DNA from: Anaerolineae bacterium
Lineage (GTDB): Bacteria; Chloroflexota; Anaerolineae; B4-G1
DNA: 6,700 nucleotides
Direction of reading: 5' to 3'
NCBI GenBank assembly: GCA_030612185.1
Contig: JAUWOI010000248.1
Location: 1 to 6,700, forward strand
In this document: positions 5,275 to 6,700 of the stretch, piece after piece
Position numbering within the stretch: the stretch's first letter is position 1
Layout of the letters: each line of letters starts with the position of its first letter
Position numbers and translations under genes: made by a program
The notes under the pieces: generated by a model
Told to the model about the DNA's origin: nothing
Databases searched by the model: none
What the model saw: the letters and a program-made list of their open reading frames with translations, nothing else

Positions 5275-6182
5275 TGGGACCCATCAAGGTCATTCTCAAC
5301 CCGGTCGCGGGCCGGGGTTACGGTGCGAAGGTCGAGCCTGAGTTGCGCCGGCTTCTGCAGGCGGAGGGACTGGATTTCGACCTGGTACGCACAGCCAGGC
5401 CGTGGCACGCAGCGGAACTGGCCGAACAGGCAATCGGCGACGACTTCGAGACCATCGTCGCCGCGGGTGGCGACGGCACGACGAACGAGGTAGTCAACGG
5501 CTTAATGGCAGCCTCGGAAAACGGAGTAAGTGGCACGCTGGGCATCATCCCGGTCGGTTCCGGAAGCGACTTCGCCAACACAGCGGGGGTGCCTCCTGAT
5601 TTGCAGGGAGCGTGCCAGCGGCTGGCAAACGGCCGGATCCGGACAATGGACGTGGGCCGGGTCACGCTGCCGGGCCAGGCTCCCCGCTACTTCGACAATA
5701 CTGTGAACGTCGGCTTTGGTGGTGCCGTGACACTCGAGGCCCGCAAGGTCAAACGGCTACGTGGAATAGCGCTGTACCTGCCGGTCGTGCTGAAGGTGGT
5801 CTTTCTATACTACAAGGCTCCGCTGGTCACCATCGAGTACGACGAGCAGGAGTTGGTTATGCCAGCCGTGATGATCAGCGTCGCCAACGGGCCGCGCGAG
5901 GGAGGCGGCTTTTACGTCGCGCCTCAGGCCCAACCTGACGATGGTCTCTTCGACCTGTGCATCGTGCGCGAGGTGAGCCGGCTGGCTATGCTGGGCCTCG
6001 TCCCCCACTTTATGAAGGGCACCCACGTGGGCCGCGAACCGATCACGATGGCCCGTGCCCGGCGGGTGACCATCTCCTCGCCGGACGACCTGGTCGCTCA
6101 CATGGACGGTGAGGTCCTGTGCACTGACAGTCACCGGATAGAGTTTGAGATCTTACCCCGGCGATTGCGGGTGCGGTGTTGA
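5274..6182 (+). CDS. Diacylglycerol kinase / YegS-family lipid kinase
   Basis: This 302-residue protein belongs to the DAGK catalytic family (PF00781; DgkB, YegS, BmrU relatives), cytoplasmic or membrane-bound enzymes that move the ATP gamma-phosphate to diacylglycerol or a similar lipid alcohol. Visible marks are NPVAGRG (residues 9-15), the nucleotide-binding GGDGTTNEVVNG (65-76), PVGSGSDFA (93-101), DVG (126-128), NTVNVGFGG (142-150), the acidic PDDGLFDL (221-228) that holds the structural Mg site in DgkB, and DGE (278-280) with the catalytic Glu280. Length is typical and no key residue is missing. The start is set by AGGAGG five bases upstream. The PlsY-like gene follows 40 bp later on the same strand, so phospholipid synthesis or recycling of diacylglycerol to phosphatidate is the likely role. 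No convincing promoter was found upstream. The exact lipid substrate cannot be told from sequence. Confidence 0.93.
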   Translation: MGPIKVILNPVAGRGYGAKVEPELRRLLQAEGLDFDLVRTARPWHAAELAEQAIGDDFETIVAAGGDGTTNEVVNGLMAASENGVSGTLGIIPVGSGSDFANTAGVPPDLQGACQRLANGRIRTMDVGRVTLPGQAPRYFDNTVNVGFGGAVTLEARKVKRLRGIALYLPVVLKVVFLYYKAPLVTIEYDEQELVMPAVMISVANGPREGGGFYVAPQAQPDDGLFDLCIVREVSRLAMLGLVPHFMKGTHVGREPITMARARRVTISSPDDLVAHMDGEVLCTDSHRIEFEILPRRLRVRC

Positions 6183-6208
6183 TTAGAGATTAGAGATTGG
6201 AGATTGGA
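6181..6208 (+). repeat. GATTAGA/GATTGGA heptamer repeat
   Basis: Four heptamers follow each other: GATTAGA, GATTAGA, GATTGGA, GATTGGA. The first overlaps the kinase stop codon (TGA at 6180-6182), and the last leads into GGAGG (6206-6210), the only candidate ribosome site for the next gene, though at 12 bases from ATG 6223 it is far. Like the array at 2581 it starts at a stop codon and has a 7-bp period. Confidence 0.82.
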
Positions 6209-6222
6209 GGGAAGCAACAGCG

Positions 6223-6642
6223 ATGATTGAGTTTTTCTCGGCTGGGCTATTGGGATATCTGCTGGGCGCGGTGCCCACGGGCGTATTGGTGTGCCGGGCG
6301 CTGCGGGGCGCGGACGTGCGGCAACAGGGCAGCGGGCACACCGGCGGGCTGAACGTCTCCCGCTCGGCCGGCATCTGGGCTGGTGCACTAACCGCCGTGG
6401 TTGACGCTCTCCTGGGAGTGGCGGCCGTCGCCGGGGCCACACTGATGACGGACAACCCCTGGGCGGCCACGGTGGCCGGCGTGATGGCGGTGGTGGGCCA
6501 TAATTGGTCCGTCTTCATCCGCTTCGGCGGTGGCATCGGCCTCTCCACACTTGCGGGCACGCTGCTATGGCTATCGCCCGTGCTCACGCTGACGGCGCTG
6601 GTCGCCCGGGCGCTTGTCTGGGTGACCCTGGCAAGGCTATAG
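6223..6642 (+). CDS. plsY: PlsY-like glycerol-3-phosphate acyltransferase, cut by in-frame TAG
   Basis: The 139 residues match the N-terminal two thirds of PlsY (PF02660), the membrane enzyme that transfers an acyl group from acyl-phosphate to glycerol-3-phosphate, giving lysophosphatidate. Seen are the first helix with GYLLGAVPTG (11-20), the motif 1 region GSGHTGGLNVSR (36-47), an acidic DALLG helix end (61-65), and the motif 2 region GHNWSVFIRFGGGIGLST (92-109). Motif 1 has His39 where GSGN is usual; motif 2 has Ser96 for Pro and Ile105 for the Lys of GGKG. PlsY normally has about 190-215 residues and seven helices. Here a TAG at 6640-6642 ends the frame early, yet sequence in the same frame after it (RVHRARATIL...) still looks like the next PlsY segment. 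It may be a pseudogene, a divergent paralogue, or a sequencing or strain-specific nonsense change. It forms a likely operon with the upstream lipid kinase. Confidence 0.75.
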   Translation: MIEFFSAGLLGYLLGAVPTGVLVCRALRGADVRQQGSGHTGGLNVSRSAGIWAGALTAVVDALLGVAAVAGATLMTDNPWAATVAGVMAVVGHNWSVFIRFGGGIGLSTLAGTLLWLSPVLTLTALVARALVWVTLARL

Positions 6643-6700
6643 CGCGTTCACCGAGCCCGGGCCACGATACTGACGATGATAGCAGGCGGGCCGCTGCTAT
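6643..6700 (+). other. In-frame continuation of the PlsY-like gene after the TAG
   Basis: The 19 codons after the TAG, in the same frame, stay open to the window edge and translate to RVHRARATIL followed by a hydrophobic stretch ending GGPLL. A short basic loop followed by a helix is what PlsY proteins have at this point, commonly a Tyr/His-Arg-A-R/S-ATIL-like loop. The other two forward frames give a stop or a polar Asp/Ser/Arg-rich peptide. This is probably the separated 3' part of the same gene; its end lies outside the window. Confidence 0.5.

Overview
The window is a GC-rich stretch (roughly 60% G+C by eye) of a bacterial chromosome. No rRNA or marker gene is present. The gene styles point to a member of the Chloroflexota, probably Anaerolineae-like: a LuxR-type HTH fused through a membrane helix to a kelch propeller, a C-terminal end resembling tails of secreted proteins of that phylum, Pit paired with a DUF47 protein, and spacers full of short tandem repeats. 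This placement is an inference from gene style.

Layout, left to right. (1) The 3' part of a calcineurin-like metallophosphoesterase (2-706); its last codons lie inside a repeat bounded by 15-bp inverted arms (677-775). (2) A phosphate-uptake operon: an extended -10 promoter (851-878), a Pit-family phosphate transporter (949-1941) and, coupled to it, a DUF47/PhoU-like partner (1951-2580). (3) A heptamer tandem repeat (2581-2655), then a one-component membrane regulator with LuxR HTH, one membrane helix and a six-bladed kelch propeller (2708-4042). (4) Convergent with it, a tyrosine-recombinase-fold protein (4052-5005, minus strand) that has lost most catalytic residues, including the tyrosine, yet has a near-consensus promoter (5044-5072). 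(5) A 268-bp divergent spacer with a 12-bp duplication, a palindrome, a likely interspersed repeat and a triplicated 13-bp unit carrying the ribosome binding site. (6) A lipid pair: a diacylglycerol kinase/YegS-family kinase (5274-6182) and a PlsY-like glycerol-3-phosphate acyltransferase (from 6223) whose frame is cut by a single in-frame TAG at 6640-6642, with family-like sequence continuing to the window end.

How the genes work together. Pit and DUF47 form one functional unit (phosphate import and its accessory protein). The kinase and PlsY-like gene form a second (phosphatidate and lysophosphatidate supply for phospholipids). The regulator and the recombinase-like gene have no evident partner here. 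Several proteins carry changes in otherwise conserved active-site motifs: the phosphoesterase, Pit, the recombinase-like protein and PlsY. Every spacer longer than about 30 bp contains short tandem or inverted repeats, so repeat turnover seems to shape the gene borders.
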